In this document: piece after piece, positions 24,252 through 31,410 of the stretch
Layout: each line of letters begins with the position of its first letter
How positions within the stretch are numbered: position 1 is the stretch's first letter
Origin: a virus
DNA length: 37,095 nt
Virus record (IMG/VR): IMGVR_UViG_3300032245_000456
Location: 1-37,095 of that record
Strand: one strand, 5' to 3'
Program-made: the position numbers and the translations under genes
Notes under the pieces: generated by a model
What the model was told of the DNA's origin: nothing
What the model saw: only the letters and a program-made list of their open reading frames with translations
Database searches by the model: none

Positions 24252-25268
24252 ATGACCAATCTATTTAAAAAAGTAGCTGTATGCACGGACATTCATTTTG
24301 GCCTTAAATCAAACAGCCTGATGCACAATCAAGACTGTAGTGATTTTATTGACTGGTTTATTAAAACAGCCAAGGCCAATGGATGTGAGACCGGTATGTT
24401 CTTGGGTGATTGGTCGCACCAACGTGCAGCCATTAACATGCAGACCTTACAATATAGCCTGCGTAGTTTAGAAAAACTATCCAAAGCATTTGATCGCTTT
24501 TACTTTATTCCAGGCAATCACGACTTGTATTATCGTGATAAGCGTGATATCTATTCAACAGAATGGGCCAAACATATTCCTAACATTGTGATTGTCAATG
24601 ACTTTTTCAAAGATGGCGATGTTATCATTGCTCCTTGGCTTGTAGGTGATGATCATAAAAAATTAGCCAAAATGAGTGCCCGGTATATGTTTGGGCATTT
24701 TGAATTGCCACATTTTAAAATGAATGCCATGGTAGAAATGCCAGATCACGGTGAAATCCGAGTAGAAAACTTTAGCGGCATTGAAAGTGTTTATTCTGGA
24801 CACTTTCATTTACGCCAGCACAAAAAGAACATCAACTACATTGGCAATTGCTTTCCGCACAACTTTGCTGACGCTGGAGATGATCAGCGTGGCATGATGA
24901 TTAAAGAGTGGGGCATGCCAGATCAATACTTTGCTTGGCCAGGCCAACCCCTGTATCGTGTTATGAAACTAAGTGAAGCCATTGATAACGGTGCTAACAT
25001 ACTAAAACCTAACATGCATGTGCGTGTTGAACTTGATATTGATATCAGTTACGAAGAAGCAAACTTTATTAAAGATACGTTTGTTCGAGATCACAAGTTA
25101 AGAGAGATGGCATTGATACCTAGCAAGCGCACCGACATTGATATTGATCTAGCACCAGGAGAAGTTAAATTTGAAAGTGTAGATCAAATTGTAACAGATC
25201 AACTTACCAACATCGAAAGTGAGTTTTATGATCCTAAACTGTTACTTAAAATCTATCAAAACCTATGA
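24252..25268 (+). CDS. 47: recombination endonuclease subunit gp47 (Mre11-type)
   Basis: 338 aa, matching T4 gp47 (339 aa). With gp46 it forms the phage Mre11-Rad50 nuclease that resects DNA ends for recombination-dependent replication and helps degrade host DNA. The calcineurin-like phosphoesterase motifs are in order: D13-I-H15, G52-D53, G-N-H-D at 88-91, and SGHFH near residue 187, which supply the two-metal site. The stop overlaps the gp46 start as ATGA, indicating coupling. It follows gp55, from which it is separated by its own promoter. Confidence 0.93.
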   Translation: MTNLFKKVAVCTDIHFGLKSNSLMHNQDCSDFIDWFIKTAKANGCETGMFLGDWSHQRAAINMQTLQYSLRSLEKLSKAFDRFYFIPGNHDLYYRDKRDIYSTEWAKHIPNIVIVNDFFKDGDVIIAPWLVGDDHKKLAKMSARYMFGHFELPHFKMNAMVEMPDHGEIRVENFSGIESVYSGHFHLRQHKKNINYIGNCFPHNFADAGDDQRGMMIKEWGMPDQYFAWPGQPLYRVMKLSEAIDNGANILKPNMHVRVELDIDISYEEANFIKDTFVRDHKLREMALIPSKRTDIDIDLAPGEVKFESVDQIVTDQLTNIESEFYDPKLLLKIYQNL

Positions 25269-27028
25269 TCCATATAAAGAATCTAACCGTTAAAAACTTT
25301 ATGAGTGTTGGTAACAGCACTCAAGCCATTGACTTTGATCGCAAGGACCTTACACTTGTTTTAGGTGAAAACTTAGATCTAGGCGGAGATGGATCACGCA
25401 ACGGCACGGGTAAAACTACAATTATTAATGCACTGAGCTATGCGTTATATGGCACTGCACTTAGCAACATCCGCAAGGACAATCTGGTAAACAAAACCAA
25501 TGGCAAGAACATGTTGGTCAGTCTTGATTTTGGTGTGGGTGGTAAGAATTACAAAATTGAACGTGGGCGTAAACCAAATGTCCTGCGTTTCTATGTCAAC
25601 AACGAAGAACAGGCTATCACCGACAACGCTCAAGGTGATTCAAGAGAAACGCAAGACAACATAGAACAATTGTTAGGACTCAGTCACGATATGTTTCGAC
25701 ATATCTTGGCATTGAACACATACACTGAACCGTTTTTGAGTTTGAAGGCTAACGATCAGCGCACAATCATTGAGCAGTTGTTGGGTATTACACAGCTGAG
25801 TGAACGTGCTGACCGCATCAAAGAGCTAAACAAACAAACCAAAGATGCTATTCAGGCCGAAGAATTTCGCATTCGTGCCGAACAAGAAGCAAATAAACGT
25901 ATTGAAGAACAAATAGAAAGTCTACAACGTAGACAAACATTATGGACAAACAAACATGGCGAAGATATCGCGGAACTTGAGAAAGCCCTTAAGGCGTTAC
26001 AAAATATACAAATCGAAACTGAGATCCAAGCTCATAAAGATCACAAAGAGTGGGACCAAAAGCGCAAGGATATCAACGAACTATCAACTCAGATCTCCCG
26101 TGTCAAAATGGACATCGGTCGGGAAGAAAAGTTGGCGGCCAAATTATCAAAAGAAATCGAGACACTCGAGAATCATGAGTGTCATACGTGCGGACAGGCT
26201 TTCCATGACACTAAGCACCAACAAGTTTTGGAAGGCAAGCAGACGGAATTGGCAACGGCTCGACAGAGTGGCCAGGAGTTTAGCACCCTCTTATCAGAGC
26301 TGGAGGCTGCCCACACGGCCTTGGGCACGTTAGGCAAACCGCCTACTATGTTTTATGATAACGAATCAGATGCTATTCAACATCAGGCCACAGTGGCCAA
26401 TTTGGAACAGCAGATCTCTGCCAAGCAGGTTGAAACAGATCCATATGCAGAACAAATTACAGAAATGCAACAACAAGCCCTACAGGAAGTAACATATGAC
26501 ACACTTAATGACCTTACTCGCCTACAAGAACATCAAGACTTCTTGCTCAAACTACTCACCAGCAAAGACTCGTTTATCCGTAAAAAGATTATTGAGCAAA
26601 ATCTTAGCTACCTCAACGCCAGACTAACGCATTATTTAGATCGTGTAGGCTTACCGCACACAGTGGTATTCCAAAATGATCTAACTGTCAGCATTGAAGA
26701 ACTAGGTCGTGAACTGGACTTTGATAATCTATCGCGAGGTGAGCGTAATCGACTAATTCTGAGTATGAGCTGGGCATTCCGAGATGTGTTTGAATCGCTA
26801 TATCAACCTATTAACTTGTTGTTTATAGACGAAATGATCGACAACGGACTTGATACGTCAGGCGTAGAAAATGCCCTGGCATTGCTAAAACAAATGAGCC
26901 GTGAACGACACAAGAGTATCTGGCTAGTAAGTCATAGAGACGAGCTGGCTGGTCGTGTAGAGAATATCCTTAAGGTCATTAAAGAAGGCGGCTTTACTAG
27001 CTACAACACAGATGTAGAGATTGCCTAA
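25265..27028 (+). CDS. 46: recombination endonuclease subunit gp46 (Rad50-type ATPase)
   Basis: 587 aa; T4 gp46 is 560 aa. The SMC/Rad50 parts are all visible: Walker A GSRNGTGKT at 43-51 (K50), two long helical arms (about 180-300 and 320-440) around a zinc hook C306-H-T-C309, the ABC signature LSRGER at 489-494, Walker B LLFIDE at 518-523, and a switch histidine in WLVSHRDE. It powers and tethers the gp47 nuclease. The next gene begins directly after its TAA stop, without spacing. Confidence 0.95.
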   Translation: MIHIKNLTVKNFMSVGNSTQAIDFDRKDLTLVLGENLDLGGDGSRNGTGKTTIINALSYALYGTALSNIRKDNLVNKTNGKNMLVSLDFGVGGKNYKIERGRKPNVLRFYVNNEEQAITDNAQGDSRETQDNIEQLLGLSHDMFRHILALNTYTEPFLSLKANDQRTIIEQLLGITQLSERADRIKELNKQTKDAIQAEEFRIRAEQEANKRIEEQIESLQRRQTLWTNKHGEDIAELEKALKALQNIQIETEIQAHKDHKEWDQKRKDINELSTQISRVKMDIGREEKLAAKLSKEIETLENHECHTCGQAFHDTKHQQVLEGKQTELATARQSGQEFSTLLSELEAAHTALGTLGKPPTMFYDNESDAIQHQATVANLEQQISAKQVETDPYAEQITEMQQQALQEVTYDTLNDLTRLQEHQDFLLKLLTSKDSFIRKKIIEQNLSYLNARLTHYLDRVGLPHTVVFQNDLTVSIEELGRELDFDNLSRGERNRLILSMSWAFRDVFESLYQPINLLFIDEMIDNGLDTSGVENALALLKQMSRERHKSIWLVSHRDELAGRVENILKVIKEGGFTSYNTDVEIA

Positions 27029-27808
27029 ATGAATACTACTATTTTTGTTGGTTGCTCCTTTACCAAAGGAGAAGGACTAGTTGATGAAAAAACTTCTCCA
27101 GATTTATGGGTCAATCAACTGCATCAATCTGCAACACCACTAAAAGAAACAACCTTAATTAATCTTGCCGAAGGTGGAAACAGCAACGAAATAATTTTTC
27201 ATGACGCTGTACGATCTTTGGCAAGTTCTCCCAAGTATCTGTTTGTAGTATGGACTATATTTCCAAGATTGTGGATAAATCCCAGTGTCGAATTATACGA
27301 TACTGCCCAGCTATGGGGTCCTTCAACCAAACTACTTGATGTTAATTTACATCAAGTAAATTACAGTAAAAAGTATCTAACGGATATAAAAAATAGATTT
27401 TTTGATTTGATACATGATCATTATGAAATTGTAAAAGTATTAGAATACTCGCAAACTATTACAAAATTAAGCAAGTTGTCCAATACAAAAGTATTTTTTA
27501 TCAACGGACTGTTGCCATGGGATACAGATTATTTCACCAAGCAAGACCAAACGGTTCCATCTAACACAACCCAGTATACACAATCATTGCTCAACGCCGA
27601 TACAAGAAGTGATCAAGAATATTGGTCGTTGTATAATACTGTTCATGCTGCTTATGCTACCGCTGGACTGCCCGACGATCACTGGTTAAATTTATATCGC
27701 AGTTACAAAAAACATTTTATGCTAGACCTTGGCACCGACGATGCACATCCAGGGCCGTTGAGCAATCAAGCATTTTCAAAATTTCTACTAGAAAAAATTA
27801 CATTTTGA
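27029..27808 (+). CDS. SGNH/GDSL-hydrolase-like protein 1
   Basis: 259 aa. The N-terminus VGCSFTKGEG carries Ser10 in a GCS motif in place of the usual GDS; GGNSN at 49-53 resembles the oxyanion block, and D237-D-A-H240 followed by PGP is the DxxH catalytic block. These are the hallmarks of SGNH esterases/acyl hydrolases. Similar proteins are common in T4-like phages of aquatic bacteria; their substrates (perhaps lipids, acylated sugars or host surface polysaccharide) are unknown. The gene starts immediately after the gp46 stop, yet its codon use is visibly more AT-rich than gp46. It is a paralogue, at motif level, of the gene at 28261. No signal peptide is seen. Confidence 0.65.
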   Translation: MNTTIFVGCSFTKGEGLVDEKTSPDLWVNQLHQSATPLKETTLINLAEGGNSNEIIFHDAVRSLASSPKYLFVVWTIFPRLWINPSVELYDTAQLWGPSTKLLDVNLHQVNYSKKYLTDIKNRFFDLIHDHYEIVKVLEYSQTITKLSKLSNTKVFFINGLLPWDTDYFTKQDQTVPSNTTQYTQSLLNADTRSDQEYWSLYNTVHAAYATAGLPDDHWLNLYRSYKKHFMLDLGTDDAHPGPLSNQAFSKFLLEKITF

Positions 27809-27832
27809 CATGAATATCATAACTATAAGTCC

Positions 27833-28264
27833 ATGTCATGGCTTTACGAAAACACTCAAATTGAACAACTACCCGAAGATTGCGTTGGCTTCGTTTATTT
27901 GATTACAAATAACGTAACCGGCAGAAAGTATATTGGAAAAAAATTAGCAAAATTTAGTAAAACCTCATACAAAGTAGTAAAATTAAAAAACGGCAACAAA
28001 AAACGCAAGAAAATTAAATCAAAAATAGATTCTGACTGGCAGCTATACTATGGATCAAACGATCAACTCAACAAAGACCTTGCAGAGCTAGGCTCAGACA
28101 ACTTCACAAGACAAATATTATTTTATTGTAAATCAAAAGCAGAATGCAGTTACATAGAAGCTAGAGAACAATTTAAACATCAAGTTTTAGAATCAGACGA
28201 TTGGTATAACGGACAAATAGCATGCCGCATACACGGCAGCCACATAAAAAACAAACTGACATGA
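27833..28264 (+). CDS. GIY-YIG-type nuclease-like protein
   Basis: 143 aa. The core starts at about residue 17: FVYLITNNVTGRKYIGKK (the GIY...YIG pair is reduced to VYL...YIG), then a Lys-rich insert (KLKNGNKKRKKIKSKI), WQLYYGSN, and ECSYIEAREQF, where a conserved Glu of the family is expected. The same compact protein occurs widely in T4-like phages and has been compared with Seg-type homing endonucleases; it may instead be a non-mobile DNA-repair or degradation nuclease. It sits between two SGNH genes and overlaps the second as ATGA, so it seems a fixed part of a cassette rather than a free-standing intruder. No Shine-Dalgarno is evident. Confidence 0.7.
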   Translation: MSWLYENTQIEQLPEDCVGFVYLITNNVTGRKYIGKKLAKFSKTSYKVVKLKNGNKKRKKIKSKIDSDWQLYYGSNDQLNKDLAELGSDNFTRQILFYCKSKAECSYIEAREQFKHQVLESDDWYNGQIACRIHGSHIKNKLT

Positions 28265-29250
28265 CAATTAATTTATATTTTGGAGACACCAACACCGAGC
28301 TTGCTGACAAAGCGGTCTCTGTTGATCCACGAGCATTTTTAATTGATCATTCTAATTACGCAGAATTTTTGAACAACCCTCCTACCAATGATGTTACTGT
28401 ATACACTTCGTTAGCCGATTTACCTAAGGTATTTGAAAATAACAATGTAGTCCACGACTTACTTGGTCTAGCCGACAACATATATTATCATCCTCCTGCG
28501 GTATGGTCTCATGCTAAGATGCAAGAATTAACCGAACGTATTTTACAAGAATTCAGTCTAGAAAAAAACAACGTTCACAATTTAAACTTGCCAAATTATA
28601 CAGAATTATATACTAAACTAGTTGACGGTCGACGAACACCCGATCAACAATTATGGATATCTGGGTGTAGCATATCGCATGGCGTTGGAGTTACACAAGA
28701 ACAACGATACGGACAATTAATTGCAAATTCGTTAAGGTTACCGGTATCTTTTTTAACCGAGGGCGGATCTTCCATCCCTTGGGCAGTAGATCAAATTGTC
28801 AGGTCTGACATTTGTGCCGGTGATATTGTCGTACTCGGGCTAACCGAAGAATTTAGATTTCCATATTGGACTACCAACAACACAGTATGGCATATAGGCG
28901 TGAATCATCAGAATCAAAGCGATCGCTTGCCTTTTACAAATTTATCTAGCAGCATGATAGATAGACTAATTACAGATGACAATTGTTTTTATCAATCCAT
29001 AATTAAAATACACCAACTTGTAAATTTTTGCAGAAAACTCAATGTAAACTTATTAATGGTAGGGCTACTCTCGTCAAATCGTTTGGCATGGCATTTAAAT
29101 ACTATACCTGAATTTATAAATTATAAAAACATCAAATTACCAAATTCATTTGCAGACGTCGGAACTGACAATAAACATCCAGGGCCGCTACAACATCAAT
29201 TATACGCAGACTTTTGTCAAGCAACATTAAAAAAACTCAATTACATTTAA
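28261..29250 (+). CDS. SGNH/GDSL-hydrolase-like protein 2
   Basis: 329 aa from ATG 28261, chosen because it forms an ATGA overlap with the nuclease stop; an in-frame ATG at 28222 would lie inside the nuclease gene. Residues 1-120 are an extra domain I do not recognise. The hydrolase part has ISGCSISHGVG (Ser137), EGGSS at 167-171 and D303-N-K-H306 followed by PGP. The GCS and DxxH-PGP motifs match those of the gene at 27029, so the two are probably old duplicates or were acquired together. Coding is markedly AT-rich. Substrate unknown. Confidence 0.65.
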   Translation: MTINLYFGDTNTELADKAVSVDPRAFLIDHSNYAEFLNNPPTNDVTVYTSLADLPKVFENNNVVHDLLGLADNIYYHPPAVWSHAKMQELTERILQEFSLEKNNVHNLNLPNYTELYTKLVDGRRTPDQQLWISGCSISHGVGVTQEQRYGQLIANSLRLPVSFLTEGGSSIPWAVDQIVRSDICAGDIVVLGLTEEFRFPYWTTNNTVWHIGVNHQNQSDRLPFTNLSSSMIDRLITDDNCFYQSIIKIHQLVNFCRKLNVNLLMVGLLSSNRLAWHLNTIPEFINYKNIKLPNSFADVGTDNKHPGPLQHQLYADFCQATLKKLNYI

Positions 29251-29654
29251 TTCAGACAGGCAACTCGTAGACACTGTGCTAGTCGTGGACTAGCCCCATT
29301 GAGGAACGGTGAGATACCCGGTCCGGATTCTTGGGCGTCAAAGGCAAATGCTAACTTAAGGCAACAAATGGTTTGGGCTCCGTTGAAAAAGATACGACCC
29401 ATGCTTATAGGACTTGGATTTATCGTCGGGTCACTAGGGTTCCGTTGATATGTGAAGCTAGAGTAAGGGGTACCGGTCAACCGCCTCTGTGTTGGAAACA
29501 ACAATCTCTTTATGATAAATGACAGCTACACTCAGATAATGTAGAAGTCATATTCACCGTGCATACGGTGAATTGTGACCGCGTAATCTAGATAATGCTA
29601 AAGAAAAACAAAATTGATGAACGAAGTGAAATCAATAGATCTCGTATAGAGATC
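29251..29654. other. 404-base gap without a convincing gene, rich in hairpins
   Basis: No supported protein gene lies here. The region is less AT-rich than the SGNH cassette to its left. Perfect or near-perfect hairpins include GCTAGTC/GACTAGC (29279-29295, loop of about 3), a longer pairing GACCC/GGGTC (29396-29400 with 29428-29432), CTACA/TGTAG (about 29526-29544), and a 9-bp stem ATTCACCGT/ACGGTGAAT with a 4-base loop (29552-29573) closed further by GTCA/TGAC. A leftward terminator occupies the right end. It may encode a structured RNA; I could not match it to tRNA, tmRNA, RNase P RNA or a known intron. Confidence 0.5.
29600..29637 (-). terminator. probable intrinsic terminator for the leftward 112-aa gene
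   Basis: Reading leftward after the stop at 29655, a 7-bp hairpin AGATCTC/GAGATCT (29638-29656, partly over the stop codon) is followed by ATTGAT...ATCAAT (12-base loop) and a T-rich run (TTTTGTTTTTCTTT). The second stem is short, so strength is uncertain. Confidence 0.5.
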
Positions 29655-29993
29655 TTATAAGTTGGTATCAGGCCAATCCCGGAATAAGGCATGTTGAATG
29701 TCTCCTGCAACAAACTGATTAAATGATTTATGTTTCACTTCGAGTTCTCCTTCTAATGGAGCAACTCTCTTAAATGCATTGTCCATTTGGCCCATGTCTC
29801 GAAACTCCATGAGTATCATCCATTCAGGCATGTCTGCAATGCTACGGAATCCCATTTTGCAACGAGTAATTCTGTAGCTTTCCATTTTGCCTTCGCTGAT
29901 CAAATGATCAAAGAAACTTTTCATTCCGTTGACCCAATTGATATCAGAAATGTCACCTTCTTTGTTTGCCCAAATTGTGTATAAGTCTGCCAT
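29655..29993 (-). CDS. small conserved protein, possible dimeric alpha/beta-barrel fold
   Basis: 112 aa with AAGGA seven bases before the ATG. The pattern MADLYTIWANKEG, then a helix (NWVNGMKSFFDHLISEGKM), a strand (ESYRITRCKMGF), WMILMEFRDMGQMDNAFKRV, and a C-terminal segment with HxxFNQFV resembles small ferredoxin-like alpha/beta-barrel proteins, of the kind found in antibiotic-monooxygenase or stress-response dimers. The assignment is from secondary-structure impression only. It is monocistronic, transcribed leftward, divergent from the arginyltransferase-like gene, with only 37 bases between the two starts, and ends at a probable terminator. Function in the phage unknown. Confidence 0.6.
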   Translation of the reverse strand: MADLYTIWANKEGDISDINWVNGMKSFFDHLISEGKMESYRITRCKMGFRSIADMPEWMILMEFRDMGQMDNAFKRVAPLEGELEVKHKSFNQFVAGDIQHALFRDWPDTNL

Positions 29994-30008
29994 AATTTTT
30001 CCTTGAGT

Positions 30009-30014
30009 TATAAT
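30009..30014 (+). promoter_or_regulatory. possible -10 element TATAAT for the 30031 gene
   Basis: TATAAT lies 16 bases before the ATG at 30031 in the 37-base divergent gap. No good -35 hexamer is present at the proper distance, and no Shine-Dalgarno precedes the ATG. Confidence 0.35.
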
Positions 30015-30030
30015 CTACATACATAATTAT

Positions 30031-30711
30031 ATGAAAATACAGTTCGATCATAATTTTGGCCACCAGGAGCAAGGAGAGTTCTTTCATTTTGGTTGCGAGC
30101 TAGTTGATGTTGCTCCAGAAGAATACAATACAGCTCTTGAGATGGGATTTTTACAAACAGTAGAAAACGAACAATCACGTTGGTATCAAAGTCGTAGCAC
30201 TCGTGTCAACACAACAGCGACTAACTATGAATTGTTAGCAGATGCCAATTTAATTCTGAACCCAACACCGGCACAGTTTAGTGAGATGGATCATATCTAC
30301 ACCTCTTACTGCTATTACAAAAAATTCAAAAAGTATTTTGAGGTAGGGCAACGATTGGCGCACGATCGATTCATGGGCTATTGGCAAAACGACCTAATGG
30401 TGGCCTGGGCCAAGTTACGACACTATACTGATCAAGCAGTTGAGACTTGTTTGTTTGTTTGGGACTACAGTCAGCCGTCTACTAGATTGGGTAGTCGTAG
30501 TTTAGAACATGAAATTGCTTGGGCCAAACGAGAAGGATACAACTACGTTTACTTAGGCCCAGGATATGAACGAAGCAGTGTTTATAAAGCAGACATACAG
30601 GGCTTTGAGTGGTGGACCGGAAGTGAATGGAGTACCGATGCGGATCAGTATCGTTGGTTGTGCAAGCGTGATAGCAAGATCAAGATACTCGCGGATCTAT
30701 ACGATGTTTAA
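30031..30711 (+). CDS. arginyl-tRNA-protein transferase-like protein (ATE/Bpt superfamily)
   Basis: 226 aa, close to bacterial Bpt (about 240 aa). ATE/Bpt enzymes move an amino acid from tRNA to the N-terminus of proteins and so mark them for the N-end-rule protease system. Seen: an N-terminal part shaped like the ATE N-domain (ALEMGFLQTVENEQSRWYQS, STRVNTTATNYELL), the YKKFKKYFE segment where the family has its 'F.rYL..RH' motif, and a GNAT-like C-terminal part with RLGSRSLEHEIAWAKREGYN, YVYLGPGYE, YKADIQGFEWWTG, matching the family order RSLG...E...A...G..Y.YLGY...YKA.F.P.E. The cysteine cluster (CxxC) of cellular enzymes is absent. Either a minimal enzyme or a divergent acyltransferase. 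Its end overlaps the convergent gene by 32 bases. Confidence 0.6.
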   Translation: MKIQFDHNFGHQEQGEFFHFGCELVDVAPEEYNTALEMGFLQTVENEQSRWYQSRSTRVNTTATNYELLADANLILNPTPAQFSEMDHIYTSYCYYKKFKKYFEVGQRLAHDRFMGYWQNDLMVAWAKLRHYTDQAVETCLFVWDYSQPSTRLGSRSLEHEIAWAKREGYNYVYLGPGYERSSVYKADIQGFEWWTGSEWSTDADQYRWLCKRDSKIKILADLYDV

Positions 30712-31192
30712 ACAGAGCTTGTAGATATTCTTCAGGCCATGTGTCATAAAAGCCCTTCCGAGCAACGAGTTGGGCTTTTTCATTTAGGTCGCCTAGGCTT
30801 TGCACCAATGCTAGTGCATAGGTTCCGTTGTTCATTACCACTCCGTTGACCACTTCAGGATCATCTGGGTGATCTTCTAACGCTAACAAATTGTTTGGCA
30901 ATAGGAATTCTTTGTTGCAAACATCAATGGCATAGCTTAATTCAGTGTAGGATGTGTCCTTTGGATCGTATGCAAATATGACCACACTCTTGCCTTCTAA
31001 GCCTTTGCGACTAACTTGAATTAAATCGTGCATGGGTGCCAACCCTAACCTAACATCAAAGTCACGATCCATTCGGGCCTTTCTAGCATATGGACAAGGA
31101 GCCCAGTTGCCAAGGCTAGGATGTGGAACTTCTACAAAATCCACAATCCATTTTTCTATGTTGACTTTTACGTCGTCTAATTTTAATAGCAT
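30680..31192 (-). CDS. conserved protein of unknown function (170 aa)
   Basis: 170 aa, third gene of the leftward gp26 group, starting 3 bases after the 63-aa gene's stop. I do not recognise the family. Seen: KWIVDFVEVPHPSLGNWAPC followed by PYARKAR (about 14-40), where a Cys-Pro-Tyr sits in a Trp/Pro-rich loop; a central strand KSVVIFAYDP; an acidic stretch LEDHPDDPEVVNG; and a C-terminal helix KAQLVARKGFYDTWPEEYLQALFKHRI. No membrane segment. The location beside gp26 could mean a tail-assembly role, but an enzyme cannot be excluded. A rightward terminator for the convergent gene lies inside its coding sequence. Confidence 0.6.
   Translation of the reverse strand: MLLKLDDVKVNIEKWIVDFVEVPHPSLGNWAPCPYARKARMDRDFDVRLGLAPMHDLIQVSRKGLEGKSVVIFAYDPKDTSYTELSYAIDVCNKEFLLPNNLLALEDHPDDPEVVNGVVMNNGTYALALVQSLGDLNEKAQLVARKGFYDTWPEEYLQALFKHRIDPRVS
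30748..30780 (+). terminator. intrinsic terminator inside a convergent gene
   Basis: AAAAGCCC (30748-30755), a 16-base loop and GGGCTTTT (30772-30779) plus one more T, 37 bases after the stop of the 30031 gene. The stem is perfect and ends in a T run. It overlaps the C-terminal coding part of the leftward 170-aa gene and is symmetric enough to act in both directions. Confidence 0.6.
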
Positions 31193-31195
31193 AAT

Positions 31196-31387
31196 TTAAA
31201 AGAAAGGTAATCCAGATTTTTTGGTTGTTTCTAAGTTTTCTTTGATCAGTTCGCTGATCATTGCTCGCTCGCTAGATCCCAAGGACATGGCTTGTTCATA
31301 AGTCAGTCCTCCACGCATATACCAAGCCATTTTTAACGCCTCCTGCCGTATGCTGTCTGCTTCTTTGTCCATCTGCTCCAGCATCAT
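31196..31387 (-). CDS. small tail-assembly-type protein next to gp26 (63 aa)
   Basis: 63 aa: a charged helical N-terminus (MDKEADSIRQEALKMAWYMR), then GGLTYEQAMSLGSSERAMIS and a C-terminal ELIKENLETTKKSGLPFF. A small protein ending in this 'NLE.TKK..LPFF' form next to gp26 is, from memory, conserved in T4-like phages of aquatic bacteria. It lies 23 bases after gp26 and 3 bases before the 170-aa gene. Two ATGs are adjacent; the first is used here. Likely a baseplate hub assembly helper; function unproven. Confidence 0.6.
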   Translation of the reverse strand: MMLEQMDKEADSIRQEALKMAWYMRGGLTYEQAMSLGSSERAMISELIKENLETTKKSGLPFF

Positions 31388-31410
31388 ACCAATTTTGTCA
31401 GAGTCTAAGG

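Noticed and set aside
27805-27829. TTGACA...TATAAG as a promoter for the GIY-YIG gene
   Set aside because: The spacer is only 13 bases, too short for a sigma70 promoter, and TTGACA overlaps the end of the first SGNH gene.
28222-28263. Upstream in-frame start for the second SGNH gene
   Set aside because: It lies within the nuclease gene and adds a basic 13-residue stretch unlike the family; the ATGA overlap at 28261 is the normal coupled start.
29433-29445. CTAGGGTTCCG, resembling a conserved piece of the guanidine-I (ykkC) riboswitch
   Set aside because: The other required elements, such as the CCGAGAG and GACAAAAGC-type segments, are not found downstream, and no transporter or guanidine gene follows.
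29247-29504. Leftward 85-codon ORF in the hairpin-rich gap
   Set aside because: It starts with TTG, has no good ribosome-binding site, an unusual Cys/Pro-rich composition and overlaps strong hairpins and the end of the SGNH gene. More likely a chance frame opposite an RNA or spacer.
29510-29590. tRNA-like series of hairpins
   Set aside because: The CTACA/TGTAG arm recalls a D-arm, but there is no T-loop motif, no 7-bp acceptor stem and the 9-bp hairpin does not fit an anticodon arm.
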